Below, in pieces: positions 13,206-14,055 of a DNA stretch of 14,055 bases. Source of the DNA: an uncultured Candidatus Saccharibacteria bacterium. Its GTDB lineage: Bacteria; Patescibacteriota; Saccharimonadia; Saccharimonadales; UBA4665. The notes under the pieces are model-generated. The model did no database searches. It was not told where the DNA came from and was given only the letters and a program-made list of their open reading frames with translations. The stretch lies in the NCBI GenBank assembly GCA_903836325.1, contig CAILQE010000061.1, forward strand, positions 1 through 14,055, written 5' to 3'. How positions within the stretch are numbered: position 1 is the stretch's first letter; each line of letters starts with the position of its first letter. A program made the translations under genes and the position numbers.

Positions 13206-13763
13206 ATGAAAAATTTTAGAAAAAGCTTTAGAAAACAAAAAATATACGCATTTATTGATAGCCAAAATTTAAACCTCGGCACTCAAAGAATGGGTTGGAA
13301 AATGGACTGGAAGAAATTCCGAAAGTTTTTAAAGGATAAATATGGAGTAGATAAAGCAATAATGTTTATTGGGTATATGCCAGAGAATGAATCTTTGTAT
13401 GAATTTATGCATAGCTTGGGATTTCTAGTTTACTTAAAACCTACAATAGAAACGATAAGCGTACCTAAAAATAATGACAGTGATTCAAAAAATGAACCAA
13501 ATAAACCCGTCATAAAGGGTAATGTTGATACAGATATAGTTCTTGAGGTCATGAAAGAACTACCAAATTATTCAAAAGCAATAATTGTAAGTGGAGACGG
13601 GGACTTCTTTAGTTTGATAGAATACTTGCAAGAGAAGAACAAGCTACTAAACGTTATTACTCCAAATTGGCAGTATTCAACACTATTAAAACCATTTGAT
13701 AAATATATAGTTAATCTAGATGTTCACAAAAACGAACTAAGATATCGAACTAATCATAAATAG
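13206..13763 (+). CDS. NYN-domain (PIN-like) ribonuclease-type protein, LabA/DUF88-like
   Basis: 185 aa, soluble. A basic N-terminus (1-12, possibly RNA binding) precedes the NYN fold: D18 in AFIDSQNLN (15-23), the WKMDWKKFRKFLKDKYG helix, MFIGYMP (53-59), then NVDTDIVLEVM (106-116) with D108 and D110, and VSGDGDFFSLIEYL (128-141) with D131 and D133. These acidic residues form the expected metal-binding nuclease centre. A charged, low-complexity insert (about 87-102, Asn/Asp/Lys/Pro-rich) separates the two halves. NYN proteins usually cut RNA, so RNA processing or turnover is inferred; DNA as substrate cannot be excluded. It follows the PIF1-like helicase on the same strand. Confidence 0.9.
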   Translation: MKNFRKSFRKQKIYAFIDSQNLNLGTQRMGWKMDWKKFRKFLKDKYGVDKAIMFIGYMPENESLYEFMHSLGFLVYLKPTIETISVPKNNDSDSKNEPNKPVIKGNVDTDIVLEVMKELPNYSKAIIVSGDGDFFSLIEYLQEKNKLLNVITPNWQYSTLLKPFDKYIVNLDVHKNELRYRTNHK

Positions 13764-13779
13764 TAACCATTAGCACTTA

Positions 13780-13808
13780 TTGACTTTTTGTCTAATTTCT
13801 GCTAATAT
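13780..13808 (+). promoter_or_regulatory. Promoter of the right-edge gene
   Basis: TTGACT (13780-13785) and TAATAT (13803-13808) are 17 bp apart, the best sigma-70-like pair in the window. The -10 ends 12 bp before ATG 13821, giving a predicted leader of about 5 nt without Shine-Dalgarno. Confidence 0.6.
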
Positions 13809-13820
13809 AAAGCTATCGTT

Positions 13821-14055
13821 ATGATAGAAAATAAAAACAATTTAATAAAAACTTTAGAAGAAACAAAAAAAGCAATCTCCTTATCGCTAGGAGTGATGTC
13901 TTTAGCTTCTATTGCTAGCGTTATGGAACTTCCGGCTCATTTTGGAGATAGTTATCTAGCTCCTTCTAAAGCTACGGTAGTGGATAGCCAGCAGGTAAAT
14001 GGCGTTAATAATCTAAATCCATTACAAAGAGAGAAGACTGAAGTTGGCATAGAGC
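13821..14055 (+). CDS. Unrecognised N-terminal fragment, probably membrane anchored or exported (3' partial)
   Basis: 78 complete codons from ATG 13821 run open to the window edge. A polar, Lys-containing N-terminus (1-17) is followed by a hydrophobic stretch ISLSLGVMSLASIASVM (about 19-35), which could be a signal or anchor helix. Then comes a polar region starting ELPAHFGDSYLAP with no motif I recognise. The start is supported by a strong promoter 12 bp upstream and the open frame. Function unknown. Confidence 0.65.
   Translation, partial: MIENKNNLIKTLEETKKAISLSLGVMSLASIASVMELPAHFGDSYLAPSKATVVDSQQVNGVNNLNPLQREKTEVGIE

Noticed and set aside
1..14055. CRISPR array, insertion sequence, prophage, tRNA or rRNA
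   Set aside because: No regularly spaced repeats, transposase or phage genes, terminal inverted repeats or tRNA-like cloverleaf were seen on either strand; intergenic gaps are all under about 65 bp.

Overview
The window looks like an ordinary, gene-dense chromosomal segment of a small-genome bacterium of the Candidate Phyla Radiation (Patescibacteria); Saccharibacteria is my best guess. This rests on the AT-rich composition (about one third G+C by eye), very short intergenic gaps, compact versions of household proteins (RecO 229 aa, ExoVII large subunit 372 aa, GlyRS 452 aa without a visible zinc-binding Cys cluster), an L27 beginning MSHVKAGG, and a TRM11-like methyltransferase next to rpmA. 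UGA acts as a stop (one case, position 9865), so I see no sign of the UGA=Gly code of Gracilibacteria/Absconditabacteria. The assignment is inference; no rRNA lies in the window.

Layout. 1-1441: the 3' end of a CHAP-type peptidoglycan hydrolase, then a membrane-anchored S41/CtpA protease (cell envelope). 1497-3516: CTP synthase and an orphan single-domain response regulator. 3513-5655 (minus strand): TRM11-like methyltransferase, rpmA (L27), and an unrecognised protein ending in a ParB-like GQHR motif; its stop codon interlocks with that of the response regulator. 5710-8062 (plus): a flippase-like membrane protein followed by both exonuclease VII subunits (xseA, xseB). 8103-8741: a membrane-anchored exported protein of unknown role. 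8806-10553: a tightly coupled operon of a degenerate histidine-kinase-like protein, a receiver with Glu in place of the phosphoacceptor Asp, and recO. 10563-13763: glycyl-tRNA synthetase, a PIF1-like helicase and a NYN-domain nuclease. 13821-end: the start of an unrecognised, probably membrane-anchored protein.

Gene expression pattern. Many promoter-like -10 boxes sit only 6-14 bp before an ATG, which predicts leaderless or nearly leaderless mRNAs for single genes and first genes of operons. The two genes with TTG starts (pyrG and the kinase-like gene), and two internal operon genes (rpmA, xseB), instead carry a Shine-Dalgarno sequence. Several of the short promoter-to-start gaps contain a perfect 8-12 bp palindrome.

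Most striking is the 8806-10553 operon: a pseudo two-component pair (no His, no DxG box, no receiver Asp) translationally coupled to the recombination mediator RecO. ExoVII, RecO, a PIF1-like helicase and a NYN nuclease give the region a DNA-repair flavour, interspersed with translation genes (glyS, rpmA, methyltransferase). I see no tRNA, rRNA, CRISPR array, insertion sequence, prophage or convincing intrinsic terminator, and no gene-free stretch longer than about 65 bases.
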